Assembly (NCBI GenBank): GCA_020851555.1
Contig: JADZCM010000028.1
Coordinates: forward strand, 1 to 64,000
Reading direction: 5' to 3'
Source: Bryobacterales bacterium
Lineage (GTDB): Bacteria > Acidobacteriota > Terriglobia > Bryobacterales > Bryobacteraceae
DNA length: 64,000 bases
A program made the translations under genes and the position numbers. How positions within the stretch are numbered: the stretch's first letter is position 1; each line of letters opens with the position of its first letter. Of this stretch, positions 52,033 to 60,056 are shown in pieces. The notes under the pieces were generated by a model. That model had not been told where the DNA came from, searched no databases, and saw nothing but the letters and a program-made list of their open reading frames with translations.

Positions 52033-54657
52033 TTGGGTCTGCTGATCGACGTTCTGTCCAGCCAGCTCTCGCTGGGGGGACAGGACCTGGCCCACGCCGA
52101 CTCCCTGTCCAGCAGTCCGTGCCGCGAACTGGTGGACAACGTCAGCGAGATCGTTTACGTGTGCGATCTCGAGGGCCATCTGGTGTCGGCCAACCGGGCG
52201 GTCGAGCCGGTCACCGGCTACAGCCGCGACGAGATCCTGGGAATGCGGCTGAGGGACCTGCTGACCCCCGATTCGGCTGACGTGGCGCTCAGAATGACAG
52301 CGAGCACCTTGGGAAGCGGCTCCCGGAGCAACTTCGAGGTGTCGCTCCTTCGCCGTGACGGGCGTCCCGTCCGCTTGGAAATGACCTCCCGGCTGCTGTT
52401 CCAGAACGGCAGACCGTGCGGCGTTATCGCGGTGGGCCATCCGGCCGGCCGGCGCCCTCTCACCGAGTCGGATCTGCGCCTGCTGAAGTCGGTGGTGGTA
52501 AACGCCAACGACGCGGTGCTGATCGCCGAGGCCAAGACGGGGGACCACCTGGGAGGCAAGATCGTCTACGTGAACGAAGCCTTCTGCCGCATGACCGGCT
52601 ACACCGCGGAGGAGGCCGTCGGCCGCACCCCGCGAATCCTCCTGGGGCCGCAGACCGACCGGGACCAGTTGAACCAGGTCCGCCAGGCGCTCGGCAACTG
52701 GGAGTCCTTGCGCGTGGAGCTGATCAACTACCGCAAGAACGGCTCGGCTTACTGGGTGGACGTCAACTTCGTTCCGATCACCGAGGAGTCCGGGGAGTTC
52801 ACTCACTGGGTCGCCGTCCAGCGTGAGACGACTCAGCGCAAGCAGGCCGAGAGCCTCGAACGGGACCGGAACCGCGTGCTGGAACTCGTGGCCCGCAACG
52901 AGCCGCTGGACAGCGTGCTCGGCGTTCTGGCGCAGATGGTGGAACGCCAGTGCCCGGACCTCCGCTGTTCGATCCTGCTGCTCCGGGACGGCGAAATGGA
53001 GCAGGTGGCGGGAGCGAAGCTGACCGGGGACGCCCTGCGGGAGGTCCAGCAGCCCGCATCCGATCTGCTCAGCGCCACCGGACCCCGGGACCGGTACCGG
53101 GAGATCCTCCCCGGTCCCCACCTCGGGGCGCACTGGAGCGTGCCGATCCTGTCCGGTTCGGGCAAAGTGCTGGGGGCCTTCGCCGTCTCCTGCGGCCTGA
53201 CGCGCAAGCCCGAGGAAGCGGAGATGGAAACGATCGGGAAGGCGGGGCGGCTGGCCGCCATCGCGATCGAGCAGAGGCAACTGACCGAGAGGCTCGCCCA
53301 CCAGGCTCAGCACGACGCCCTGACGGGACTGCCCAACCGCGCGCTGTTCGAGGAGCGGCTGCACCAGGCGCTGGCCCAGGCCAAGGCGCAGGGCTGGCAC
53401 CTGGCCGTCCTGTTCATCGATCTGGACCGCTTCAAGCAGATCAACGACACGCTGGGGCACGACACCGGCGACGCGCTCCTCCAGCAGGTCGCTCAGAAGT
53501 TGGAACTCCGCCTGCGCAAGACCGACACGCTGGCGCGCATGGGAGGCGATGAGTTCACCGTCCTGCTCACGGAACTGCGAGATCCGCAGTACGCCCTGAA
53601 GGTCGCCCAGAAACTGCTGGACTGCGTGAGGGAGCCCTTCCACGCGGGCGGATATGAGCTGTTCGTCACGGCCAGCATCGGGGTCAGCGCCTACCCCCAG
53701 GACGGCAGGGATGCGGCCACCTTGCAGCGGAACGCGGACGGAGCGATGTACCGCGCCAAGAGCCTGGGCCGGAACAACGTGCAGGCGTTCCTGCCCGAGA
53801 TCGGCGTGATGGCGCTGGAATCGCTGGAACTCGAGAACGCGCTGCGGAAGGCCATCGAGCACGACGAGTTTCAGTTGCGATACCAGCAGCAGACCGACCT
53901 CGCAGGCAAGCTCGTGGGACTGGAGGCCCTGCTGGTGTGGAATCATCCCAAACTCGGGGTGATTCCGCCCCGCCAGTTCATCCCCGTGGCGGAGGAGAGC
54001 GGCCTGATCGTGCCGATTGGGAACTGGGTGCTGAGGGAAGCCTGCCGGCAGCGCGCTCAATGGCAGGGCGGCGGCCGGAGCCAGGTTACCGTGGCGGTGA
54101 ACGTTTCGGCGGTGCAGTTCACCCGGAAAGGTTTTGTGGAAACCGTAGCCGAGGCGCTGAGGGACGCGGGCCTGGACCCCGCGCTGCTGGAACTGGAACT
54201 GACTGAGAGCGTGATCATGCGGGACGTGCACGAGTCCGCCCGCCAGATGGAACGGCTGCGCTCACTGGGCGTCAGCCTGGCGATTGATGACTTTGGCACG
54301 GGCTATTCCTCACTAAGCTACCTGAGGATACTGCCTATCGACACGCTCAAGATCGACCGTTCTTTCCTGCGCGAGGTCGATTCGGACCCGAACACGATGC
54401 CCCTGGTAAAGGCCATCGTGGCCCTGGCGCACAGTCTCCACCTGCGCGTGGTCGCTGAAGGCGTCGAGACGCAGCGCCAACTGGACGCCCTGCGCACGGT
54501 GGCGTGCGACAGAGTGCAGGGTTTCCTGATCGGCGAACCCGTGGGAGCGGAGGCGGCCACGGAATTGTACAGGGCGTCCACCTCCGCTGCCAGTTCCGCA
54601 GTCAGGTCCAGCGGCGGCGCGGCCCGCCAGGCCAGGGCTTCGTTCGCAACCAGTTAA
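52033..54657 (+). CDS. PAS-PAS-GAF-GGDEF-EAL cyclic-di-GMP enzyme
   Basis: The 874-aa protein starts at TTG 52033 with AGGAGGG 4 bp upstream. Domains: PAS 1 (about 25-145, ELVDNVSEIVYVCDLEGHLV), PAS 2 (about 155-275, with GRTPRILLGP and YWVDVNFVPI), GAF (about 285-415), GGDEF (about 425-585) and EAL (about 600-860). The diguanylate cyclase site MGGDEF is intact. The phosphodiesterase site also looks intact: LEALLVW, ELTESVIM, IDDFGTGYSSLSYL, IDRSFL and VVAEGVET. No transmembrane segment is seen, so sensing is cytosolic. Both activities are possible, and one may dominate. It forms an operon with the PilZ gene upstream. Confidence 0.95.
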   Translation: MGLLIDVLSSQLSLGGQDLAHADSLSSSPCRELVDNVSEIVYVCDLEGHLVSANRAVEPVTGYSRDEILGMRLRDLLTPDSADVALRMTASTLGSGSRSNFEVSLLRRDGRPVRLEMTSRLLFQNGRPCGVIAVGHPAGRRPLTESDLRLLKSVVVNANDAVLIAEAKTGDHLGGKIVYVNEAFCRMTGYTAEEAVGRTPRILLGPQTDRDQLNQVRQALGNWESLRVELINYRKNGSAYWVDVNFVPITEESGEFTHWVAVQRETTQRKQAESLERDRNRVLELVARNEPLDSVLGVLAQMVERQCPDLRCSILLLRDGEMEQVAGAKLTGDALREVQQPASDLLSATGPRDRYREILPGPHLGAHWSVPILSGSGKVLGAFAVSCGLTRKPEEAEMETIGKAGRLAAIAIEQRQLTERLAHQAQHDALTGLPNRALFEERLHQALAQAKAQGWHLAVLFIDLDRFKQINDTLGHDTGDALLQQVAQKLELRLRKTDTLARMGGDEFTVLLTELRDPQYALKVAQKLLDCVREPFHAGGYELFVTASIGVSAYPQDGRDAATLQRNADGAMYRAKSLGRNNVQAFLPEIGVMALESLELENALRKAIEHDEFQLRYQQQTDLAGKLVGLEALLVWNHPKLGVIPPRQFIPVAEESGLIVPIGNWVLREACRQRAQWQGGGRSQVTVAVNVSAVQFTRKGFVETVAEALRDAGLDPALLELELTESVIMRDVHESARQMERLRSLGVSLAIDDFGTGYSSLSYLRILPIDTLKIDRSFLREVDSDPNTMPLVKAIVALAHSLHLRVVAEGVETQRQLDALRTVACDRVQGFLIGEPVGAEAATELYRASTSAASSAVRSSGGAARQARASFATS

Positions 54658-54694
54658 GCGCGCGCGGCCCTGTCTCGCGTCGCTCCTCAAGTCC

Positions 54695-54733
54695 TTCGTA
54701 CTAGCTCCGGAAGCGGGGCCGGACTAGTACGAA
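54695..54733. repeat. Long inverted repeat after the GGDEF-EAL gene
   Basis: Perfect 10-bp arms TTCGTACTAG (54695-54704) and CTAGTACGAA (54724-54733) enclose inner arms TCCGG (54706-54710) and CCGGA (54719-54723), with one bulged C and an 8-nt loop. It begins 38 bp after the stop. No T-run follows, so it may act as a bidirectional stop, a transcript stabiliser or a protein site. Confidence 0.6.
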
Positions 54734-54760
54734 CAGACCCCGAGGTGACGTTCAGTAACA

Positions 54761-54789
54761 TTTACGCTTTCCGGTCCGGCTGGTAAACT
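54761..54789 (+). promoter_or_regulatory. Putative promoter of the zinc-ribbon/coiled-coil gene
   Basis: TTTACG (54761-54766), 17-bp spacer, TAAACT (54784-54789), each 4/6 to consensus. The start point would be near 54796, 19 nt before GTG 54815 and just ahead of its AGGAGGAG. Confidence 0.5.
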
Positions 54790-54814
54790 TCTTTGGAATG
54801 AGGAGGAGAGACCC

Positions 54815-55675
54815 GTGCCGACCAGTCAACTAGTCTGCCCCCATTGCGGGCACGACGGCACACCCGAAACCAGCCGTCCGCCGCTAGGATCCTTTGGCTT
54901 CAATTACTTAGCGGAAGGGGTGATCTGCCGTGAGGTACACGGCTTTGACGAAGCGGGCAGAATGCGGCTCTCGGCGGAGTTCAAGTGCGAGGGGCATCAA
55001 GGCGCCGGCGCTCGGGTTGAGTGCCGGTCCTGCTGGAGGGCGTTCCCGCCACCGGAGGGTCTCCTCTGGACGGTCGAGCCTGCCGGAGCCGTACAGGGAG
55101 CGGCGGCAGCCACCCTGATGCCGGAATCCCGGGAGGTTTCCACCGAGGTCACGCCCGAGTCGATCAGCCGGGGCCTGATGGCGATCCTGCGCGCCTTGCG
55201 GGAAGAGGTGGAAAGCCGCCAGGCGGCGCGGATGGAGCGGATTGAGGCGTCTCTGGCTCCGCTGGCCGGCGTGATGGACGCGATAGAACCGCTCCGGCCG
55301 GAGCTGGACGGTCTTCGCTCTGAAACGGAGGAGCAGACCCGGAGGTTGTCCGGGTTGGCCGACCAGATGGAGGAACTGCGCCGGCAGATGGCGGAGCACG
55401 AGGCGGCCGCCGGGCAAAGGATAGAGTCCCTGGAGGGCGCGCTGCAAGGCCACAAGGAAGCAGCCGCTCAGGCGGCGGCGCAGTTGGCAGATATGGCGCG
55501 GGAACAGGAAACCGCCCGCCGCAGAATGGATGCGCAGGCTGAAGTGATCCGGGCCCTTCATGCCACTGCCGAGGAGCAGATTGCCCGGCGGGAGGAAATG
55601 AAGGCCGCGGTCCAGAAGTTGGAGGAGATAGCGGGCAATCTGGGCAAGATGACGCCGTTGCCGGAAGGATTGTAG
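54815..55675 (+). CDS. Zinc-ribbon and coiled-coil protein, unknown function
   Basis: The 286-aa protein starts at GTG 54815 behind AGGAGGAG. Residues 1-85 hold Cys pairs CPHCGH (8-13), single Cys in VICREV and FKCEG, and CRSCWRAF (about 70-77), so one or two zinc ribbons are likely. From about residue 110 to 280 the chain is one long coiled coil with regular heptads (MERIEASLAPLAGVM, LSGLADQMEELRRQMAEH, EEQIARREEMKAAVQKLEE). There is no membrane segment. I know no family with this layout. The next gene starts 15 bp downstream and is probably its partner. Confidence 0.75.
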   Translation: MPTSQLVCPHCGHDGTPETSRPPLGSFGFNYLAEGVICREVHGFDEAGRMRLSAEFKCEGHQGAGARVECRSCWRAFPPPEGLLWTVEPAGAVQGAAAATLMPESREVSTEVTPESISRGLMAILRALREEVESRQAARMERIEASLAPLAGVMDAIEPLRPELDGLRSETEEQTRRLSGLADQMEELRRQMAEHEAAAGQRIESLEGALQGHKEAAAQAAAQLADMAREQETARRRMDAQAEVIRALHATAEEQIARREEMKAAVQKLEEIAGNLGKMTPLPEGL

Positions 55676-55690
55676 AACCAGGCCGAAAAC

Positions 55691-56806
55691 GTGGCATCGT
55701 TCGATTTCATCGATTCCGCCGACTTCCGCGCGTGCCTGGAACGCGACGCCGGCGAACTGCTTGCCTGCATGCAGGCAGGGGCGTGGAAGGCGGCGCACGT
55801 CCTTGCGGGCAGCCTGATTCAGGCCACGCTGGTGGACTGCCTGACCACCTCCGGAAAGCACAGCGAGCAGGAGGCTCTTGGCCTCGGCTTCTCCGAACTG
55901 CTGGAGACTTCCCGCGCTCTCCAGGTGCTCTCGCCGAGAACCGTGGACCTGGCGAGCTTCCTCAAGCCTTACGATGACTACCTGAGTTCCTCGAGCGCCG
56001 TCCGCGTGCAGGCGGCCACTGACGAGACCAGCGCGCGCATCGCGCAGGCGCTTCTGGAGATCGTCATCAACGAGGTATCGAGCCACAAACGTGAGCACTA
56101 CCGCTTCACCGCCGAGCATGTGGTGTCGAAAGTGCGGTCCGACCGTTCGTCTTCCGCAATTCTCGAGCATCTCGTCAGCAAGGTCAGCCGGGCCGGACTG
56201 GAGCGGTTGCTGCTCGAACTTGTGCCTCAGGCCTACCTGGAAACCGCCAGAGCGGCGGAACCGGACTCGGCCGCGACGCTGTTGCGGCTCGAGCACTGCT
56301 ACCGGGCGGCGGTGGAGGCGGCGCCGGCGGAACTCAGGGCGGCCGCGGCCCGCCGCTTCGTGGAGGTCCTGGAGAACGAGAGCGAGTACGTCGTCCAGTG
56401 CTACCGGACACGGTTCTTCCGCGGCTCCGATCTGGCGTTCCTGGACGAGCAGGGCCGCTCCGTCGTGAAAGCGCACTTCTTCGACACGCTGGAGAAACAG
56501 GTGACGTTGCCGCTGGCGAATGCCGTGGAGGGCTTCGGCGCGTTCCTGGGCACGGAGGAGGAGGTGCGGGCTTTTTTCGTCCCGCTCGTGCTGAGCCTGC
56601 TCGGGCAGGAGGACGAAGTCCTCGCCGCGGGGATCATCCGAAGGGTGGTGGATGAGTCCCGGCTGCTCGCTCCAGGCCACAGGCGAGGCGTCGAAGGCTG
56701 GGTAAACCGGCTGCGCTGGACTTTGGAGAAGGAAGGCCGTGGAGCGGCCGTCTCGGCAATCTCCCGCCTGGTGACGGCCATGAGCTTGCCCCCGGTGGCA
56801 GCCTGA
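55691..56806 (+). CDS. All-helical protein with a degenerate HEPN-like N-terminal domain, unknown function
   Basis: The 371-aa protein starts at GTG 55691 with no good ribosome site, 15 bp after the coiled-coil gene. Residues about 15-135 are helical and resemble HEPN-type domains of the kind found in abortive-infection and toxin-antitoxin proteins: WKAAHVLAGSLIQATLVDCL, then LGFSELLETSRALQVLS, and SFLKPYDDYLSSSS in the place of the usual R-N-x-x-H. The catalytic R-x4-6-H is missing, so ribonuclease activity is not expected. Residues about 140-370 are helical with no known family. HEPN assignment is by eye only. Confidence 0.7.
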   Translation: MASFDFIDSADFRACLERDAGELLACMQAGAWKAAHVLAGSLIQATLVDCLTTSGKHSEQEALGLGFSELLETSRALQVLSPRTVDLASFLKPYDDYLSSSSAVRVQAATDETSARIAQALLEIVINEVSSHKREHYRFTAEHVVSKVRSDRSSSAILEHLVSKVSRAGLERLLLELVPQAYLETARAAEPDSAATLLRLEHCYRAAVEAAPAELRAAAARRFVEVLENESEYVVQCYRTRFFRGSDLAFLDEQGRSVVKAHFFDTLEKQVTLPLANAVEGFGAFLGTEEEVRAFFVPLVLSLLGQEDEVLAAGIIRRVVDESRLLAPGHRRGVEGWVNRLRWTLEKEGRGAAVSAISRLVTAMSLPPVAA

Positions 56807-56896
56807 TACGGGCCTCCTCCGGCCTTGGTATCATCGATTCATCTAAGCAGGCGCACCGTCCGAGGGCGGGATGCAGCCTCCAGAGGAGATGAATCC

Positions 56897-57439
56897 ATGA
56901 GAAAGTCGATCCTGATTTGTGCCGCGGCGGCGCTGTGCTGCGCGTTGGCGGTGTTCGCACAGCGCGGCGGACCCCCGTTGAGCCCGCCGGCGCAAGCCGA
57001 AGTGACCATTGCCGGTAAAGCCATCGGCATCAAGTACTCCGCTCCCTCCGTGCGCGGGCGTCAGATCTTCGGTGAGGGCGGCGTGGTCAGCAAGGACAGC
57101 ACGTACCCCGTCTGGCGCGCGGGCGCGAACAACGCCACGGCTCTGCACACGGACGCCACCCTCTCCATCAAGGGACTGACCGTCCCTCCCGGAGATTACA
57201 CCCTGTTTGTCCTGGTGAACCAGACGCCCTGGCAACTGATCATCAACAAGCAAACGGGACAGTGGGGACTGAGCTATAACCAGGCTCAGGACCTGGGCCG
57301 CGTCCCCCTGGACATGAGTAAGCCCGCGGCGCCGGTCGAAACCCTGAAGTACACGCTCACCGGCGCCGGCGGCAACGGCGGCAAGCTCCAACTGGAATGG
57401 GAGAACTACGTCGCGTCCGTGCCCTTCACCGTAAAGTGA
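56897..57439 (+). CDS. DUF2911 secreted protein
   Basis: The 180-aa protein starts at ATG 56897 with AGGAGA 8 bp upstream and has a signal peptide ending in VFAQ. The DUF2911 pattern is complete: IKYSAPSVRGRQIFGEGGVV, YPVWRAGANNATALHTDATLSIKG, VPPGDYTLFVLV, WQLIINKQTGQWGLSYN and a closing LQLEWENYVASVPFTV. The function of the family is unknown; it is widespread in Acidobacteria and Bacteroidetes and predicted extracytoplasmic. Its TGA overlaps the ATG of the deacetylase gene by one base (57439). Confidence 0.93.
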   Translation: MRKSILICAAAALCCALAVFAQRGGPPLSPPAQAEVTIAGKAIGIKYSAPSVRGRQIFGEGGVVSKDSTYPVWRAGANNATALHTDATLSIKGLTVPPGDYTLFVLVNQTPWQLIINKQTGQWGLSYNQAQDLGRVPLDMSKPAAPVETLKYTLTGAGGNGGKLQLEWENYVASVPFTVK

Positions 57440-59940
57440 TGCCATTCACAAACCGCGGGACGCGCCGCTGGGCCGGCGCCGCCGTCCTGTTCTGCCTCAT
57501 TTCTCTGCGCGCCCCGGCGCAGAAGAACCTCGCCGGCGCGGCCGAAACCAAGCTGGCGTTGGAACGGCTGAACGTGTTGGCCAGCGTGATCGTCATGGGC
57601 GCCCATCCCGATGATGAGAACGCGGCTTTGCTGGCCTACCTGGCGCGGGGACGCAAGGCGCGAGCCGCCTATCTCTCGCTGACACGCGGGGACGGCGGGC
57701 AAAACCTCATCGGCTCGGAGCAAGGTGAACTGCTGGGGCTGATCCGCACCGAGGAGCTTCTGGCTGCCCGGCGTGTGGACGGCGCCGAGCAACTCTTCAC
57801 CCGCGCGGTCGATTTCGGCTTCTCCAAGACCGCCGAGGAGACGTTCCAGAAGTGGGGGCGCGATACGGTCCTGGCGGACGTGGTGTGGAACGTGCGCCGC
57901 TTCCGCCCGGACGTGATCGTGGTCGGAATCAGCGGAGGGCACGGGCACCATCAGGCGTCGGGAATCCTGGCGCAGGAGGTGTATGGCGTGGCGGCCGACA
58001 AGACGCGCTTCCCGGAGCAGTTCCGGTGGGTCCAGCCGTGGCAGGCGCGGCGGCTGGTTTCCGGCGGTTTCGGCGGCCCGGGACCGGGCCGCGCGGGCGG
58101 CGGCGTGCAGGGCGGCATCCGGCTCGACACCGGCGAGTATGACCGGCTCCTCGGCTACTCTTACGGCGAGATTGCGGGGATGAGCCGCAGCATGCACAAG
58201 ACGCAGGGTGTGGGCGCTCCCGAGCGGCGCGGAACGGCGATCAGTACCATGACCGTGCTACAGGGGTTGCCCGCGAACGGGGACATCTTTGACGGAATCG
58301 ACACAACCTGGAACCGTCTCCCCGGTGGAGCGGCAGTCGCTCCCATTCTCCGGCAGGCGGCGGATACGTTTGTTCCCGAGCAGCCGGAGAAGACCATCCC
58401 GCTGCTGCTTAAGGCCCGGCCTCTGATCGCGTCCATCAAGGACCCGTGGGCGGTCCTGAAGCTCCGGGAGTTGGATGAGACGATCGCCCTGTGCGCCGGT
58501 TTGTATCTGGATGCCTCGACCGACCGGTACGCCGTGGTTCCCGGGGGGACGCTATCCGTCAATTTCGAAGCGACGAATCGATCGAACTTCCCGCTCGCGA
58601 TCAAAGGCGTGCGGCTGGAGGGCATGGAGGGCGCGCCGGGCCAGGAGTTCGCGCCGGCTGTTCTCGCTTACAACCAGCCCGACCGCCGGTCGCTGACGGT
58701 CTCCGTCCCGCCCGGGCAGCCCTACTCGCAGCCGTACTGGTTGCGCAAGCCGGGCAACGGCTTCACCTATGTGGTGGAGGAGCAGGAACTGGTGGGAATG
58801 CCGGAAACCCCGCCCGTGCTGCGCGGGCACATCCGGATTCAAGCCGGTTCCGAGCAGATCGACTATGTCCGGCCGGTGGTGCGCCGCTATGTCGATCGCG
58901 TGGAGGGCGAGACGACCCGGCCGCTGGTTGTGGTCCCTCCCGTGGCCGTGGGTCTGTCCGATCCGGTCCTGGTGTTCCCGAACGACAAACCCAGGACCGT
59001 CGACGTGCTGGTGCGGGGGAACGCCGCCGCGGCTTCGGGAGAGCTGCGCCTGGAGCCGCCGCAGGGCTGGCGCGTGCAGCCTCCCTCCCGCGGCTTCAAG
59101 GTGGCCGAGAACGAAGAGACGGCGCTTGCGTTCACCATCAGCCCGCCGCCGGGCGCGGCCGCCGGGCAGTTGCGGGCGGTCGCCCGGATCAACGGGCGTG
59201 AAGTTTCCAACGACGTGCGCGTGATCAACTACCAGGGGATCCCGCCGCAGACGCTCTTCCCGCCTTCCACGGCGAAGCTCGTGCGTACGGATGCCCGCAC
59301 GCTGGCCAGCCGGGTGGGCTACGTCATGGGTGCGGGCGACGAGGTGCCGGGCGCTTTGAGACAGTTGGGCTGCGACGTAACGCTCCTGGGGCCTCAGGAC
59401 CTTGCGCGCGGCGATCTGCGCCGCTTTGACGCCATCGTCACCGGCGTGCGGGCTTACAACGTCCGGAGCGACCTGGCGGCCAACCAGCAACGCCTGCTCG
59501 ACTACGTGCAGCAGGGCGGCACGCTGGTGGTGCAGTACGTCACCCCCGACCAGCGTTCCGGGGCGCTGCCGGAACTCGGGCCATATCCGCTGCGCCCGGC
59601 GAATCTGCGGGTGACGGTGGAGGAGGCGCCGGTGGCGATTCTGAATCCAACCCACCCTCTGGTCACGCAGCCCAACCGGATCGGCGAGGAGGACTTCCGC
59701 GGCTGGGTGCAGGAACGCGGCCTGTACTTCGCGGGGCAGTGGGACCCGCAATACACGCCGCTGTTCGAATCGCACGATCCCGGCGAAGACCCGCAGCGGG
59801 GGATTACGCTCTACGCGCGCTACGGCAAGGGCGCCTACGTTTTCACCACGTTCTCGATGTTCCGCCAGTTGCCGGCGGGCGTCCCGGGCGCGTTTCGCCT
59901 TTTCGCCAATTTCCTGAGCGCCGCCAAGACGGCACCATGA
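57439..59940 (+). CDS. PIG-L family deacetylase, large secreted form
   Basis: The 833-aa protein has an N-terminal signal (AGAAVLFCLISLRAPAQ). The LmbE/PIG-L domain at about 40-310 has the zinc motif GAHPDDEN, TRGDGGQN, IRTEEL, and HGHHQASG with the third metal ligand region. The following 520 residues hold beta-sandwich domains (about 360-600, LSVNFEATNRSNFPLAI onward) and a C-terminal GATase-like fold (FDAIVTGVRAYNVRSDL, LLDYVQQGGTLVVQY, YGKGAYVFTTFSMFRQLPAG). The activity is probably removal of N-acetyl groups from sugars or bacillithiol/mycothiol-type conjugates. Its stop overlaps the ATG of the 39-aa gene by ATGA. Confidence 0.93.
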   Translation: MPFTNRGTRRWAGAAVLFCLISLRAPAQKNLAGAAETKLALERLNVLASVIVMGAHPDDENAALLAYLARGRKARAAYLSLTRGDGGQNLIGSEQGELLGLIRTEELLAARRVDGAEQLFTRAVDFGFSKTAEETFQKWGRDTVLADVVWNVRRFRPDVIVVGISGGHGHHQASGILAQEVYGVAADKTRFPEQFRWVQPWQARRLVSGGFGGPGPGRAGGGVQGGIRLDTGEYDRLLGYSYGEIAGMSRSMHKTQGVGAPERRGTAISTMTVLQGLPANGDIFDGIDTTWNRLPGGAAVAPILRQAADTFVPEQPEKTIPLLLKARPLIASIKDPWAVLKLRELDETIALCAGLYLDASTDRYAVVPGGTLSVNFEATNRSNFPLAIKGVRLEGMEGAPGQEFAPAVLAYNQPDRRSLTVSVPPGQPYSQPYWLRKPGNGFTYVVEEQELVGMPETPPVLRGHIRIQAGSEQIDYVRPVVRRYVDRVEGETTRPLVVVPPVAVGLSDPVLVFPNDKPRTVDVLVRGNAAAASGELRLEPPQGWRVQPPSRGFKVAENEETALAFTISPPPGAAAGQLRAVARINGREVSNDVRVINYQGIPPQTLFPPSTAKLVRTDARTLASRVGYVMGAGDEVPGALRQLGCDVTLLGPQDLARGDLRRFDAIVTGVRAYNVRSDLAANQQRLLDYVQQGGTLVVQYVTPDQRSGALPELGPYPLRPANLRVTVEEAPVAILNPTHPLVTQPNRIGEEDFRGWVQERGLYFAGQWDPQYTPLFESHDPGEDPQRGITLYARYGKGAYVFTTFSMFRQLPAGVPGAFRLFANFLSAAKTAP

Positions 59941-60056
59941 ACCAGGACCAGCCTCCGGTACTCGGCGCCTGGCGGCGGCTCTACGCCGCGGTGCTCGGAT
60001 GGCTGCTGTTCCTGATCGTCATCTTCTACCTTTTCACCCGGAGGTTCACCCCTTGA
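59937..60056 (+). CDS. 39-residue single-pass membrane peptide coupled to a symporter gene
   Basis: The peptide has a polar N-terminus (MNQDQPPVLGAWRRLY), one transmembrane helix (AAVLGWLLFLIVIFYLF) and a basic end TRRFTP. Its ATG overlaps the deacetylase stop (ATGA, 59937-59940), and its TGA overlaps the TTG start of the symporter gene (TTGA, 60053-60056). Such chained overlaps indicate translational coupling. It resembles in size and place the small accessory subunits known for some SSS transporters, but has no recognisable family. A real gene is likely because of the helix and the two overlaps. Confidence 0.7.
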   Translation: MNQDQPPVLGAWRRLYAAVLGWLLFLIVIFYLFTRRFTP

